DNA of 64,000 nucleotides from Leucobacter massiliensis. Lineage in GTDB: Bacteria > Actinomycetota > Actinomycetes > Actinomycetales > Microbacteriaceae. Both the position numbers and the translations under genes were made by a program. Positions 53,191-64,000 of the stretch are shown piece by piece. Under the pieces are notes generated by a model. The model was not told the DNA's origin and did not search any database. It worked only from the letters and a program-made list of their open reading frames with translations. Where the stretch lies: positions 1 through 64,000 of the forward strand of contig NZ_MWZD01000023.1 of assembly GCF_002982315.1 (NCBI RefSeq), written 5' to 3'. Within the stretch, counting starts at the first letter, position 1; every line of letters starts with the position of its first letter.

Positions 53191-53850
53191 ATGGCCGACG
53201 TCTTCGATTGCTCCGACAGCTCCCAGCTGCTCGCCGGCACGCGCACCGCGCGCCGCGCGCTCGGCAGCGGACAGCTCGTCGTCATGCCCACGGACACCGT
53301 CTACGGCGTCGCGGCCGATGCCTTCACGCCCGAGGCCGTCCAGCGGCTGCTCGACGCGAAGGGCCGTGGCCGCCAGTCGCCGCCGCCGGTGCTGATCCCG
53401 AACACCGCGACCCTCACGGCGCTCGCGGCCGAGGTCACTGCGCCGCTCACCGCACTCGCCGAGGCGTTCTGGCCGGGTGCGCTCACGATCATCACGCGCG
53501 CGAACCCCCTGCTGAGCTGGGATCTCGGGGAGACCGGAGGAACGGTCGCGCTCCGCATCCCGAACCACCCCCTCGCGCTCGAACTGCTGGAGGAGACCGG
53601 GCCGCTCGCCGTGTCCTCGGCGAACCTGAGCGGTGAGCCAGCGGCGCGCACGGCTGCCGAAGCGCAGGCCATGCTCGGAGACTCGGTCGCCGTCTACCTG
53701 GAGGCCGGCGCGGCCGGGGGCACCGCGTCGACGATCATCGACGCCACCGGGCTCGGTGCCGAGGGCGGTGAACTGCGCCTGCTCAGGGCGGGCGGGGTGA
53801 GCCGCGAGCAGATCGCGGAGGTGCTGCCGAACGTCACCTTCGGCGACTGA
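53191..53850 (+). CDS. tsaC: L-threonylcarbamoyladenylate synthase (TsaC/Sua5/YwlC family)
   Basis: A 219-residue enzyme that makes threonylcarbamoyl-AMP for the tRNA t6A modification. The YrdC-fold signature is visible: VVMPTDTVYGVAADAF, KGRGRQSPPPVLI, FWPGALTIITRAN, TVALRIPNHPLAL and PLAVSSANLSGEPAA. The single-domain length means TsaC-like rather than full Sua5. TAAAGT lies eight bases before the ATG. The order prmC-tsaC-glycosyltransferase-atp is usual in actinomycetes. Confidence 0.94.
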   Translation: MADVFDCSDSSQLLAGTRTARRALGSGQLVVMPTDTVYGVAADAFTPEAVQRLLDAKGRGRQSPPPVLIPNTATLTALAAEVTAPLTALAEAFWPGALTIITRANPLLSWDLGETGGTVALRIPNHPLALELLEETGPLAVSSANLSGEPAARTAAEAQAMLGDSVAVYLEAGAAGGTASTIIDATGLGAEGGELRLLRAGGVSREQIAEVLPNVTFGD

Positions 53851-53851
53851 G

Positions 53852-55060
53852 ATGCTGTCGTTCCTGCTCGTCGCCGCGGTCGCTGCGCTCGTCACCGCGG
53901 CCGCGTCGTACGGGGTGCTGCGGATCAGCCGGCGTTTCCGCCTGGCCCCCGAGGTGCGCGCCCGGGACGTGCACCGCACGCCGACGCCGCGGCTCGGGGG
54001 AATCGCGATGTTCGCGGGGATCCTGGCCGCCTTCGCGATCGGCAGCACGCAGGAGCGCTTCGCGCCTCTCTACGACGAGGGTTCGAAGATGTGGGGACTG
54101 CTCGGGGCGTGCGCGATCATCGCGGTGATCGGGGTGCTCGACGATGTCCTCGACCTCGACTGGATGATCAAGCTGGCCGCGCAGCTGGCCGCAGCGGGCC
54201 TGCTCGCCTGGAACGGGGTGCAGATCGTCTCGCTTCCGCTCGGCGACACCCTCATCGTCGCATCCCCGATCGGCAACTTCATCATCACCGTGTTCCTCGT
54301 GACACTGGTGATGAACGCCGTCAACTTCGTCGACGGACTCGACGGGCTGGTGGCCGGGGTCGCGATCATCGCGAACTCGGTGTTCTTCATCTACACGCTG
54401 CTGCTGCTGGCCCGGATGGGGCAGTTCGAGTCGGTCGCCTTCGCCGCGCTCATCGCGGTCACCATCGTCGGGGTCTGCATCGGCTTCCTGCCCTACAACT
54501 GGCACCGTGCCCGCATGTTCATGGGGGACACGGGTGCGCTGCTGGTGGGATTGCTCATGGCCACCTCGACGATCTCGGTCACCGGGGAGATCAACCCTGC
54601 GGCGCTCGATCAGAAGCTGGTCCTCGCCGCCTACATCCCCATCATCCTCCCGGTCGCGGTGCTCGCCCTCCCGCTCGCGGACTTCTCGCTCGCAGTGTTC
54701 CGGCGGCTGCGGGCGGGTAAGAGCCCCTTCTCGGCCGACCGGCTGCACCTGCATCACCGGCTGCTCGACATGGGTCATTCGCCGCTGCAGGCGGTGTTCA
54801 TCTTCTACCTGGGGACCGCGGTGCTCTCCGTGGCACTGCTCCTCGTGTTCACGCTGCAGAGCCTGATGCTTCCCGTGATCGTCCTCGTGCTGGGCGGGAT
54901 CGCCTGTGCGGTGGTGCTGCTCTTCCCCGCGGGCCGGGTGCGCGCAGCCTTCGAGCAGCGGCGCTTGCTACGGTGGGGTGGGCGGGGCGATCCCGCCGAC
55001 GACTCCCGCGAGCGGACGCGGCAGACCGCGGAGCCGGCAGACGAAAGGACCCCCGAGTGA
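53852..55060 (+). CDS. Polyprenyl-phosphate N-acetylglucosamine-1-phosphate transferase (WecA/MraY family)
   Basis: Integral membrane enzyme (402 residues, about 11 helices) that moves a sugar-1-phosphate from UDP-sugar to undecaprenyl or decaprenyl phosphate, beginning wall-polysaccharide synthesis. Family motifs are visible: TPRLGGIAMF, the acidic pair in IGVLDDVLDLDW, NAVNFVDGLDGL, MFMGDTGALLVG, and the HLHHRLLDMG loop. The C-terminal tail is hydrophilic. It starts one base after tsaC and overlaps the AtpI-like gene by GTGA. Confidence 0.92.
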   Translation: MLSFLLVAAVAALVTAAASYGVLRISRRFRLAPEVRARDVHRTPTPRLGGIAMFAGILAAFAIGSTQERFAPLYDEGSKMWGLLGACAIIAVIGVLDDVLDLDWMIKLAAQLAAAGLLAWNGVQIVSLPLGDTLIVASPIGNFIITVFLVTLVMNAVNFVDGLDGLVAGVAIIANSVFFIYTLLLLARMGQFESVAFAALIAVTIVGVCIGFLPYNWHRARMFMGDTGALLVGLLMATSTISVTGEINPAALDQKLVLAAYIPIILPVAVLALPLADFSLAVFRRLRAGKSPFSADRLHLHHRLLDMGHSPLQAVFIFYLGTAVLSVALLLVFTLQSLMLPVIVLVLGGIACAVVLLFPAGRVRAAFEQRRLLRWGGRGDPADDSRERTRQTAEPADERTPE

Positions 55061-55545
55061 GCAACCCCGTCACCCACGGAGCCGAGGCGAACCCCGGATC
55101 GCCCGATTCGGGGCCCAGGCCGATGCCCAGCTCGCAGCCGATCCTGCTGCGCGCGCTCCGCTGGGGAGCCATCGCGACGGCGGCGCTGATCGTGGTCTTC
55201 GCGGGGATCGGGTGGCTGGTGTCGCAGGAGCGCGGGCTGCTCGGGGGGATCATCGGCGCCGGGATCGGCGGCGTGCTGCTCGGCATCACGGTCGCGAGCA
55301 TCGCCTTCGCCAACCGTTTCATCGAGAGCCCCTCCTACGTGATCGTCTTCTTCGCCATCGTGCTGGGGAGCTGGCTCGTGAAGTTCATCGCCTTCATCGT
55401 CGCCGCCGTGCTGCTGCGGGATCAGCCGTTGCTCGATCCGACGGTGCTGTTCTTCGGCATCATCACCGGTGTCCTCGTCTCGGTCGGCATCGATGTCGCC
55501 GTCGTGGCGAAGTCGCGGATTCCCGTGGTGACGGGCGCTCCCTGA
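55057..55545 (+). CDS. AtpI-like membrane protein upstream of the ATP synthase operon
   Basis: A 162-residue protein with four membrane segments after a hydrophilic N-terminus (about 1-30): AIATAALIVVFAGIGWLV, LLGGIIGAGIGGVLLGITVAS, VIVFFAIVLGSWLVKFIAFIV and a last one near 125-150. Position and topology match the ATP synthase protein I/AtpI-like genes before atpB. Sequence similarity to well-studied AtpI is not obvious. It overlaps the upstream transferase gene (GTGA). Confidence 0.65.
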   Translation: MSNPVTHGAEANPGSPDSGPRPMPSSQPILLRALRWGAIATAALIVVFAGIGWLVSQERGLLGGIIGAGIGGVLLGITVASIAFANRFIESPSYVIVFFAIVLGSWLVKFIAFIVAAVLLRDQPLLDPTVLFFGIITGVLVSVGIDVAVVAKSRIPVVTGAP

Positions 55546-55672
55546 GCGCTGCTCACTGGTGGCGGAGAGGAAAACGCTGGGTGAATCCGGGGTGCCCGCA
55601 TGGGCGCACCCAGGCCCCCGCGATCCGCGTATTCGCGCCGCCGCTCGGTTTCGCCCGCGGCGGAATCCTTGA

Positions 55673-55678
55673 TACGAT
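55673..55678 (+). promoter_or_regulatory. -10 box of the atpBEFHAGDC operon (TACGAT)
   Basis: TTGATACGATT in the 238-base gap before atpB gives a leader of about 100 bases. A -35 is not clear. Confidence 0.5.
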
Positions 55679-55783
55679 TGAGAAGTTCCCTGCCGGGTCG
55701 CGCCATGCGTGTCTGCCCTGAGCGCCGGGGGCACGACCATCGTTCGACGCTGTGCAGCTGTGTCTGCACCCCGAATCAGGAGA

Positions 55784-56892
<1,109 letters not shown>

Positions 56893-56925
56893 TCATCTTC
56901 CTCACACCTCGAAAGGGAGGCACTG

Positions 56926-57480
56926 ATGCTCAACGCAGTGATCTTTGCCGCTGCTGAGGAAGGAGCGGCCAAGAATCCGCTTATTCCGGCGTGGTACGAC
57001 ATCCTCTGGTCGTCCGTCGCATTCGTCATCATCCTCGTCGCCTTCTGGAAGGTCTTCCTTCCCAAGATGCAGGCGATGCTCGATGCGCGTGCGGAGGCCA
57101 TCGAGGGCAACATCGCGAAGGCCGACGAGGCCCAGGCGAAGGCCGAGGCGGCGCTGCAGGAGTACACCGCGCAGCTCGCCAGCGCCCGTCAGGAGGCCGG
57201 AGAGATCCGTGAGGCGGCTCGCGCAGACGCCGCCAAGATCGTCGCCAAGGCCAAGGAGGACGCGGTGGTCGAGGCCGGCCGCGTCACCCACGCCGCCCAG
57301 CAGCAGATCGAGGCCGAGCGCCAGAGCGCCGTCGTCTCGCTCCGCAAGGACGTCGGATCGCTCGCCATCGACCTCGCCTCGAGCGTGGTCGGCGAGAGCC
57401 TCAGCGAGGACCAGAAGGCGTCGGCACTCGTCGACCGCTTCCTCGCCGAGCTCGAAGCATCTGAGAAGGCGGCCAAGTAA
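56926..57480 (+). CDS. atpF: F-type ATP synthase subunit b
   Basis: Peripheral-stalk subunit, 184 residues: one membrane helix (about 22-42, DILWSSVAFVIILVAFWKVFLPKM), then a long charged coiled coil rich in Ala, Glu, Lys. The TAA overlaps the atpH start by one base (TAATG). A single b gene is present, as expected for an actinomycete. Confidence 0.96.
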   Translation: MLNAVIFAAAEEGAAKNPLIPAWYDILWSSVAFVIILVAFWKVFLPKMQAMLDARAEAIEGNIAKADEAQAKAEAALQEYTAQLASARQEAGEIREAARADAAKIVAKAKEDAVVEAGRVTHAAQQQIEAERQSAVVSLRKDVGSLAIDLASSVVGESLSEDQKASALVDRFLAELEASEKAAK

Positions 57481-58256
57481 TGGGAAGCGCGTCACGCGAA
57501 GCCCTCATCCAGGCGCGCTCCGCGCTGCGGGAGGGGCTCGACCGGGCCGTCGGCGGCGAACTGCTGCGGGCGGCGGGCCAGCTGGCGGCGAGCCCCGCGC
57601 TCGCCGCTGCCCTCGGCGACGCCTCCGCGCCGGCCGAGTCGAAGACCCAGGTGGTCGAGCGGCTGTTCGGCGGGTTCTCCGCTGACGCGCGCTCCGTGCT
57701 CGCCGTCGCCGTGCAGGCGCGGTGGTCGAACACGTCCGAGTTCGTCGCGGGCGTCGAGGAGCTCGGGCTGCGCGCCGAGGGCCTCGTCAATCCCGCGCTC
57801 GCGGACGAGCTGCTCGCCGTCGCCGATCTCGTCGATCGCAGCCACGAGCTGCAGCTCAGCCTCGGCAGCAAGCTCGCCGAGCCCGCCGGCAAGGTGGCGC
57901 TCGTGGAGCGACTGCTGAGCGGCAAGACCTCCGCGTCGGCGGTATCGGTGGTGAGCCACCTCGCGGCGAACCCCCGCGGCCGCCGCATCGACGCCGCGCT
58001 GCGCGCAGCGGCCCGCACCGTCGCCGACCAGGCGGGCAACGAGCTCGCGACCGTCACGGTCGCGGCGCCGCTCAGCGCTGCGCAGCAGGATCGTCTGGCC
58101 CGCGCGCTCGAGCAGTCCGCCGGTCGTCCCGTCAAGATCACGACCGTCGTCGATCCCGAGGTCATCGGGGGAGTGCACATCCAGCTCGCCGACGACGTGA
58201 TCGACGGCAGCGTGCGCGCACGCCTCGAGGATCTCCGACAGCAGCTCGCCGCTTAA
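57480..58256 (+). CDS. atpH: F-type ATP synthase subunit delta
   Basis: F1 stalk subunit joining the b dimer to the alpha-beta crown, 258 residues, longer than E. coli delta (177) mainly by an N-terminal helical extension (about 1-80). The C-terminal part has [23 protein letters not shown] and the hallmark [33 protein letters not shown]. Confidence 0.93.
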   Translation: MGSASREALIQARSALREGLDRAVGGELLRAAGQLAASPALAAALGDASAPAESKTQVVERLFGGFSADARSVLAVAVQARWSNTSEFVAGVEELGLRAEGLVNPALADELLAVADLVDRSHELQLSLGSKLAEPAGKVALVERLLSGKTSASAVSVVSHLAANPRGRRIDAALRAAARTVADQAGNELATVTVAAPLSAAQQDRLARALEQSAGRPVKITTVVDPEVIGGVHIQLADDVIDGSVRARLEDLRQQLAA

Positions 58257-58311
58257 GGCTCAACTTTTCACCACCGGGGGCGGCGCTTCCGGACCAGACA
58301 GAGGAAACGAA

Positions 58312-59937
58312 ATGGCAGAACTCTCAATCAGCCCGGACGAGATCCGCGACGCGCTGAAAGACTTCGCAGCGTCGTACGAGCCGACCCAGGCGGAGAAGAC
58401 CGAGGTCGGATCGGTGATCGACGCCGCCGACGGCATCGCCCACGTCGCGGGCCTCCCCGGCGTGATGGCGAACGAGCTCGTGCGCTTCGAGGACGGCACG
58501 CTCGGCCTCGCGCAGAACCTCGAGGAAGACGAGATCGGCGTCGTCGTCCTCGGCGAGTTCACCCACATCGCAGAGGGCCAGCCGGTTACCCGCACCGGCG
58601 AGGTGCTGTCGGTGCCCGTGGGCGAGGGCTACCTCGGCCGCGTCATCGACCCGCTCGGCAACCCGATCGACGGCCTCGGCGAGATCACCGGCATCGAGGG
58701 CCGTCGCGCCCTCGAGCTCCAGGCGCCCGGCGTGATGCAGCGCAAGTCGGTGCACGAGCCGCTGCAGACCGGCATCAAGGCGATCGACGCGATGATCCCC
58801 GTCGGCCGCGGCCAGCGTCAGCTCATCATCGGCGACCGTCAGACCGGCAAGACCGCGATCGCGATCGACACGATCATCAACCAGAAGGCCAACTGGGAGT
58901 CGGGCGACAAGACCAAGCAGGTCCGCTGCATCTACGTGGCGATCGGCCAGAAGGGCTCGACCATCGCCTCGGTGAAGGGCGCGCTCGAGGACGCCGGCGC
59001 GATGGAGTACACCACCATCGTCGCCTCGCCGGCCTCCGACCCGGCGGGCTTCAAGTACCTGGCGCCCTACACGGGCTCGGCCATCGGCCAGCACTGGATG
59101 TACGACGGCAAGCACGTCCTCATCATCTTCGACGACCTGTCGAAGCAGGCCGAGGCCTACCGCGCCGTGTCGCTGCTCCTCCGCCGCCCGCCGGGGCGCG
59201 AGGCCTACCCCGGCGACGTGTTCTACCTGCACTCCCGCCTGCTGGAGCGCTGCGCGAAGCTCTCCGACGATCTCGGCGCGGGCTCGATGACGGGCCTCCC
59301 GATCATCGAGACCAAGGCGAACGACGTGTCGGCGTACATCCCGACCAACGTGATCTCGATCACCGACGGCCAGATCTTCCTGCAGTCCGACCTCTTCAAC
59401 GCGAACCAGCGTCCCGCCGTGGACGTCGGCATCTCGGTGTCGCGAGTCGGCGGCGACGCGCAGGTGAAGTCCATCAAGAAGGTGTCGGGCACGCTGAAGC
59501 TCGAGCTCGCCCAGTACCGCGCGCTCGAGGCCTTCGCGATGTTCGCCTCGGACCTCGACGCGGCCAGCCGCAAGCAGCTGGAGCGCGGCGCGCGTCTCAC
59601 CGAGCTCCTCAAGCAGCCGCAGTACACGCCGTACCCGGTCGAGGAGCAGACCGTCTCCATCTGGGCGGGCACCAACGGCTTCCTCGACGAGGTGCCCGTT
59701 GAGGACATCCTGCGCTTCGAGCGCGAGTTCCTCGACTACCTCGGCCGCAACTCGGAGGCGCTGAACACGCTCCGCTCGACCAACGTGCTCGACGACGACA
59801 CCGTCGCCGAGATCACCGCGCAGATCGAGAAGTTCAAGAGCGAGTTCCGCACCTCCGCCGGCAAGGCGCTGAACGAGCAGTTCGAGGCGCTCGACGAGGC
59901 AGAGATCAAGCAGGAGCAGCTGGTCGTCAAGAAGTAG
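58312..59937 (+). CDS. atpA: F-type ATP synthase subunit alpha
   Basis: Non-catalytic nucleotide-binding subunit, 541 residues. The P-loop is GDRQTGKT (Lys180). Also visible are [26 protein letters not shown] and [27 protein letters not shown], with the arginine finger in [13 protein letters not shown]. The start has GAGGAAAC upstream. Confidence 0.98.
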   Translation: MAELSISPDEIRDALKDFAASYEPTQAEKTEVGSVIDAADGIAHVAGLPGVMANELVRFEDGTLGLAQNLEEDEIGVVVLGEFTHIAEGQPVTRTGEVLSVPVGEGYLGRVIDPLGNPIDGLGEITGIEGRRALELQAPGVMQRKSVHEPLQTGIKAIDAMIPVGRGQRQLIIGDRQTGKTAIAIDTIINQKANWESGDKTKQVRCIYVAIGQKGSTIASVKGALEDAGAMEYTTIVASPASDPAGFKYLAPYTGSAIGQHWMYDGKHVLIIFDDLSKQAEAYRAVSLLLRRPPGREAYPGDVFYLHSRLLERCAKLSDDLGAGSMTGLPIIETKANDVSAYIPTNVISITDGQIFLQSDLFNANQRPAVDVGISVSRVGGDAQVKSIKKVSGTLKLELAQYRALEAFAMFASDLDAASRKQLERGARLTELLKQPQYTPYPVEEQTVSIWAGTNGFLDEVPVEDILRFEREFLDYLGRNSEALNTLRSTNVLDDDTVAEITAQIEKFKSEFRTSAGKALNEQFEALDEAEIKQEQLVVKK

Positions 59938-60015
59938 CGACGGATCCGGCGGGGGCGCGAGCCCCCGCCGATCCCGCACCTCAGACCAGCCAGCCCCGAC
60001 CAGTACAGGAGAGAC

Positions 60016-60906
60016 ATGGGAGCGCAACTTCGGGTCTACCGGCAGAAGATTCGTTCTGCCCAGACGACCAAGAAGATCACCCGTGCGATGGAGCTGATCG
60101 CAGCCTCTCGCATTCAGAAGGCGAAGGCCCGCGTCGAGGCGTCGACGCCCTACGCCACCGCGATCACCCGCGCGGTCTCGGCCGTCGCGACGCACTCGAA
60201 CACCGACCACCCGCTGCTCACCGAGGCCGAGAAGGTCGAGCGGGCGGCAGTGGTGATCTTCACCTCCGACCGCGGACTCGCGGGCGCCTTCAACTCGCAG
60301 GTGCTGCGGGAAGCCGAGGAGCTCACCGAGCTGCTGGAGGAGGAGGGCAAGGAGGTCGTCTACTACCTGATCGGCCGCAAGGCGCAGGGGTACTTCTCCT
60401 TCCGTCGTCGTGCCTCCGAGCGCGTCTGGACGGGTGACACGGAGAACCCCGGCTTCGAGACGGCGAAGGAGATCGCCGACGCGGTGCTGGAGATCTTCGC
60501 CCGCCCGGCCGCAGAGGGCGGCGCGCAGGAGATCCACCTCGTCTACAACCGCCTCATCAGCATGGTGAGCCAGGTCCCCGAGGTGCACCGGCTGCTCCCG
60601 CTGCAGGTGGTCGAGGGCGTCGCCGAGGCCGAGGACGGCCCGGAGGCGCTGTACGAGTTCGAGCCCGACGCCGACACCGTGCTCGACGAGCTGCTGCCGG
60701 CGTACATCGAGTCGCGCATCTTCAACGCGATGCTCGAGTCGGCGGCCGCGAAGCACGCGGCGACGCAGAAGGCGATGAAGTCGGCCAGCGACAACGCCGA
60801 CGCGCTGATCCGCGACTACACGCGCCTCGCGAACAACGCTCGCCAGGCCGAGATTACCCAGCAGATTTCCGAGATCGTAGGCGGCGCCGACGCGCTGTCG
60901 AGCTAG
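60016..60906 (+). CDS. atpG: F-type ATP synthase subunit gamma
   Basis: Central rotor shaft, 296 residues. The N-terminal helix is [35 protein letters not shown], the Rossmann-like middle has [20 protein letters not shown], and the C-terminal helix ends [37 protein letters not shown]. Both helices match the conserved coiled coil. Confidence 0.97.
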   Translation: MGAQLRVYRQKIRSAQTTKKITRAMELIAASRIQKAKARVEASTPYATAITRAVSAVATHSNTDHPLLTEAEKVERAAVVIFTSDRGLAGAFNSQVLREAEELTELLEEEGKEVVYYLIGRKAQGYFSFRRRASERVWTGDTENPGFETAKEIADAVLEIFARPAAEGGAQEIHLVYNRLISMVSQVPEVHRLLPLQVVEGVAEAEDGPEALYEFEPDADTVLDELLPAYIESRIFNAMLESAAAKHAATQKAMKSASDNADALIRDYTRLANNARQAEITQQISEIVGGADALSS

Positions 60907-62391
<1,485 letters not shown>

Positions 62392-62393
62392 GC

Positions 62394-62651
62394 ATGGCGC
62401 TCAACGTCAGCGTCGTCTCGGCCGACCGCGAGGTCTGGAGCGGCACCGCCGCCCAGGTCGTCGCGAGGACGGTCGAGGGTGAGATCGGCATCCTCAGCGG
62501 CCACCAGCCGCTGCTCGCCACGCTCGCCCACGGCGAGGTCCGCGTGACCACCGCCGGTGGCGAGAAGGTCGCGGTCGACGCCGAGGGGGGTTTCCTCTCG
62601 GTCGACCACGACACGGTGACCATCGTCGCGGGGCGCGCGTCGATCGCGTAG
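62394..62651 (+). CDS. atpC: F-type ATP synthase subunit epsilon, short form without the C-terminal helices
   Basis: F1 rotor subunit of 85 residues. The N-terminal beta-sandwich is complete (LNVSVVSADREVWSG, GEIGILSGHQPLLATL, GGFLSVDHDTVTIVAGRA). The two-helix C-terminal domain that inhibits ATP hydrolysis in E. coli (139 residues) and most bacteria is missing; the stop codon comes right after the sandwich. A terminator hairpin follows 16 bases downstream, so no frameshifted remainder is hidden. Confidence 0.95.
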   Translation: MALNVSVVSADREVWSGTAAQVVARTVEGEIGILSGHQPLLATLAHGEVRVTTAGGEKVAVDAEGGFLSVDHDTVTIVAGRASIA

Positions 62652-62666
62652 CCCCCGTGCTCGGCG

Positions 62667-62707
62667 AGGCCGGCCGGGTGCCCGTCACGGGTTCCCGGCC
62701 GGCCTCT
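62667..62707 (+). terminator. Terminator of the atp operon
   Basis: A perfect 13-bp stem (GAGGCCGGCCGGG with its complement) whose 15-base loop contains a further CCCG/CGGG pair. It lies 16 bases after atpC. No T run follows. Confidence 0.7.
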
Positions 62708-62832
62708 GCCGTATCCGGGTCCGGGGCCTGCGGGCGGGCCCCCCGGTCCCAGCCCGCTTCCATCCCGGCACCTGGCCGGAGCCCCTGTTCCCGATCGTCG
62801 TCCGCCCGCGCCACCCGGAAGGAAGCCCGCCC

Positions 62833-63612
62833 ATGCTCGTGCTGCTGCCGCCCTCGGAGACGAAACGCGCCGGAGGGGACGGCGCGCTCGACCCCACCGT
62901 GCTCCACGCCGACGCGGAGCTCGGCGAGACGCGTGCCCGGGTGCGCGAGGCGCTCGTGCAGCTGAGCAGCGATGCGGACACGGCGGCGAAGGCCCTCAAG
63001 CTGGGCACCAAGAACCGCGGGGAGCTCGAGCACAATCTGCGGCTCGGCACGAGCGGGGTGCTCCCCGCGATCGATCGCTACACGGGCGTGCTGTACGACG
63101 CGCTCGACGCGGAATCGCTGCGCGGGGCGGAGCGCGACTGGATCGAGGCGCGGGTTCTCGTGCAGTCTGCGCTCTTCGGCCTCGTTCGCGCGGGCGACAG
63201 GATCCCCGCGTACCGGCTGTCGGCCTCATCCCGGCTCCCCGCGCTCGGCTCCCCGCTGAAGCGCGTCTGGGGAGCGGCGCACGCCGGCCTCGAGTGGCCA
63301 GCGGGCGAGCTGATCCTCGATCTGCGCTCGCAGGACTACCGGGCGCTCGCCCCGGTGCCGGAGGCGCTGTTCCTCCACGTGGTGCAGCGCGGCGCGGATG
63401 GTCAGGTGCGCGCCCTGAACCACTTCAACAAGGCCGCCAAAGGCGAGCTGGTGCGGCGCCTCGCGCGATCCGGTGCGCTGCTCCGGAGTCCTGAGCAACT
63501 GGTGAGCTGGGCACGTGACGAGGGCCTGGAGCTGCACGCCGACGGTGCCGCGGGGGAGGCCACGCTCGTCACCGAGCTCGGCGCACCCGCCGCGTCTTCG
63601 CGGGCAGCGTGA
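62833..63612 (+). CDS. yaaA: YaaA family peroxide-stress protein
   Basis: A 259-residue protein of the DUF328/YaaA family, which lowers free iron and limits peroxide damage to DNA in E. coli and binds DNA there. The hallmarks are MLVLLPPSETKR at the N-terminus, RYTGVLYDALD (about 78-88), SALFGLVRAGDRIPAYRLSASS, LILDLRSQDY and NHFNKAAKGELVRRL. An ATG start with GGAAGGAAG upstream. It stands between the atp terminator and a PP2C gene. Confidence 0.9.
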   Translation: MLVLLPPSETKRAGGDGALDPTVLHADAELGETRARVREALVQLSSDADTAAKALKLGTKNRGELEHNLRLGTSGVLPAIDRYTGVLYDALDAESLRGAERDWIEARVLVQSALFGLVRAGDRIPAYRLSASSRLPALGSPLKRVWGAAHAGLEWPAGELILDLRSQDYRALAPVPEALFLHVVQRGADGQVRALNHFNKAAKGELVRRLARSGALLRSPEQLVSWARDEGLELHADGAAGEATLVTELGAPAASSRAA

Positions 63613-63631
63613 GACCGATAGGATGATGAGG

Positions 63632-63655
63632 ATGTCTCAGGAGCGAAAGCAGTGA
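63632..63655 (+). CDS. Possible leader peptide of seven residues before the PP2C gene
   Basis: ATG TCT CAG GAG CGA AAG CAG TGA encodes MSQERKQ and its TGA overlaps the PP2C GTG (GTGA). TAGGAT lies seven bases before this ATG, so the message may start at it without a leader. The codons also form the PP2C ribosome site (CAGGAG). It may be chance. Confidence 0.3.
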   Translation: MSQERKQ

Positions 63656-64000
63656 CGGTGCGCGGCGAGAACGCGTCACACCGCCGACTGCGCCTCCGCT
63701 CGCGCGGGGATCTCGAGATCGAGCTCTCCTGGTTCGCGATCAGCGAGACCGGGAATCGCCGCGAGACCAATCAGGACAGCTACGTCGTCATGCCGCCGAT
63801 CTTCGCCGTCGCCGACGGCATGGGCGGGCACTCCGCCGGTGAGATCGCGTCCGCCGCGGTGGTGCGCCGTCTCGCCGAGCTCGGCGGCAACGCCGGGGTG
63901 GGGGAGGCGGACATCGACGAGGTGCTCGGTGACGCCGTCGACGACATCGAGCTCGACGCGGGCGAGACCGAGCTGGGGGCCGGCACCACCGTGACGGGCG
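63652..64000 (+). CDS. PP2C-family Ser/Thr protein phosphatase (5' part, cut by the window end)
   Basis: The first 116 residues of a PPM/PP2C metal-dependent phosphatase. Visible are FAISETGNRRETNQDSYVV (the RxxNQD motif with the metal-binding Asp), FAVADGMGGHSAGEIAS (DGMGGH motif), and GAGTTVTG, which begins the next conserved segment. GTG start with AGGAG nine bases upstream. The rest of the gene lies beyond 64000. Such enzymes usually oppose PknB-type kinases. Confidence 0.88.
   Translation, partial: MTVRGENASHRRLRLRSRGDLEIELSWFAISETGNRRETNQDSYVVMPPIFAVADGMGGHSAGEIASAAVVRRLAELGGNAGVGEADIDEVLGDAVDDIELDAGETELGAGTTVTG

Overview
This window is high-GC DNA from an actinomycete, most likely the family Microbacteriaceae and Leucobacter-like. 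That placement rests on GC content, frequent GTG starts, the gene order of the lysA-hom-thrB, rho-prfA, prmC-tsaC and atpIBEFHAGDC blocks, and many TAnnnT boxes placed only 6-8 bases before a start codon (leaderless transcripts). It is an inference from gene content; no rRNA gene is present. Most of the window is ordinary core metabolism. The accessory part is 9.1-20.4 kb.

Layout. 1-5.7 kb: a CitAB/DcuSR-type two-component pair, divergent from a tripartite tricarboxylate transporter tctCBA. The 3' part of the sensor gene carries a near-complete Nextera sequencing adapter, and the first ~110 bases look like a poor contig end. 5.8-9.0 kb: CPBP-like membrane protein, aroQ, trmB, nitronate monooxygenase. 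9.1-20.4 kb: a type VII secretion island with a 1524-residue FHA/FtsK ATPase on the minus strand, divergent from a WXG100-like protein, a small helical partner, a predicted effector (helical N-terminus plus serine hydrolase), two related lipoproteins, and a string of small immunity-like genes (GAD-like/DUF1851, ankyrin, DUF2185, an unknown), ending with a rearranged GAD-like remnant. 20.5-27.5 kb: a gamma-glutamyl amine catabolism cluster (GntR/FCD regulator, SDR, aldehyde dehydrogenase, class I hydrolase, glutamine-synthetase-like ligase) divergent from an ethanolamine-permease-type transporter.

27.5-32.5 kb: a tandem glycine riboswitch ahead of gcvP-gcvT-gcvH, closed by a strong terminator. 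32.5-41.6 kb: an MFS transporter, a YbaK-type deacylase, tRNA-Arg(CCG) next to argS, a DUF2993 protein, and a PucR-type regulator divergent from a zinc alcohol dehydrogenase and an APC permease. 41.8-53.9 kb: lysA-hom-thrB, rho-prfA, MFS, cysE, cysK, prmC, tsaC. 53.9-62.7 kb: a polyprenyl-phosphate sugar-1-phosphate transferase and the complete F-type ATP synthase operon. 62.8-64 kb: yaaA and the start of a PP2C phosphatase.

The most striking single observation is the rho gene. It lies at the usual rho-prfA locus, with an intact frame, and aligns with Rho to its end. Yet the Walker A lysine, the catalytic Glu/Arg pair, the arginine finger and the RNA-translocation loops are all replaced. It reads as a Rho pseudo-ATPase.
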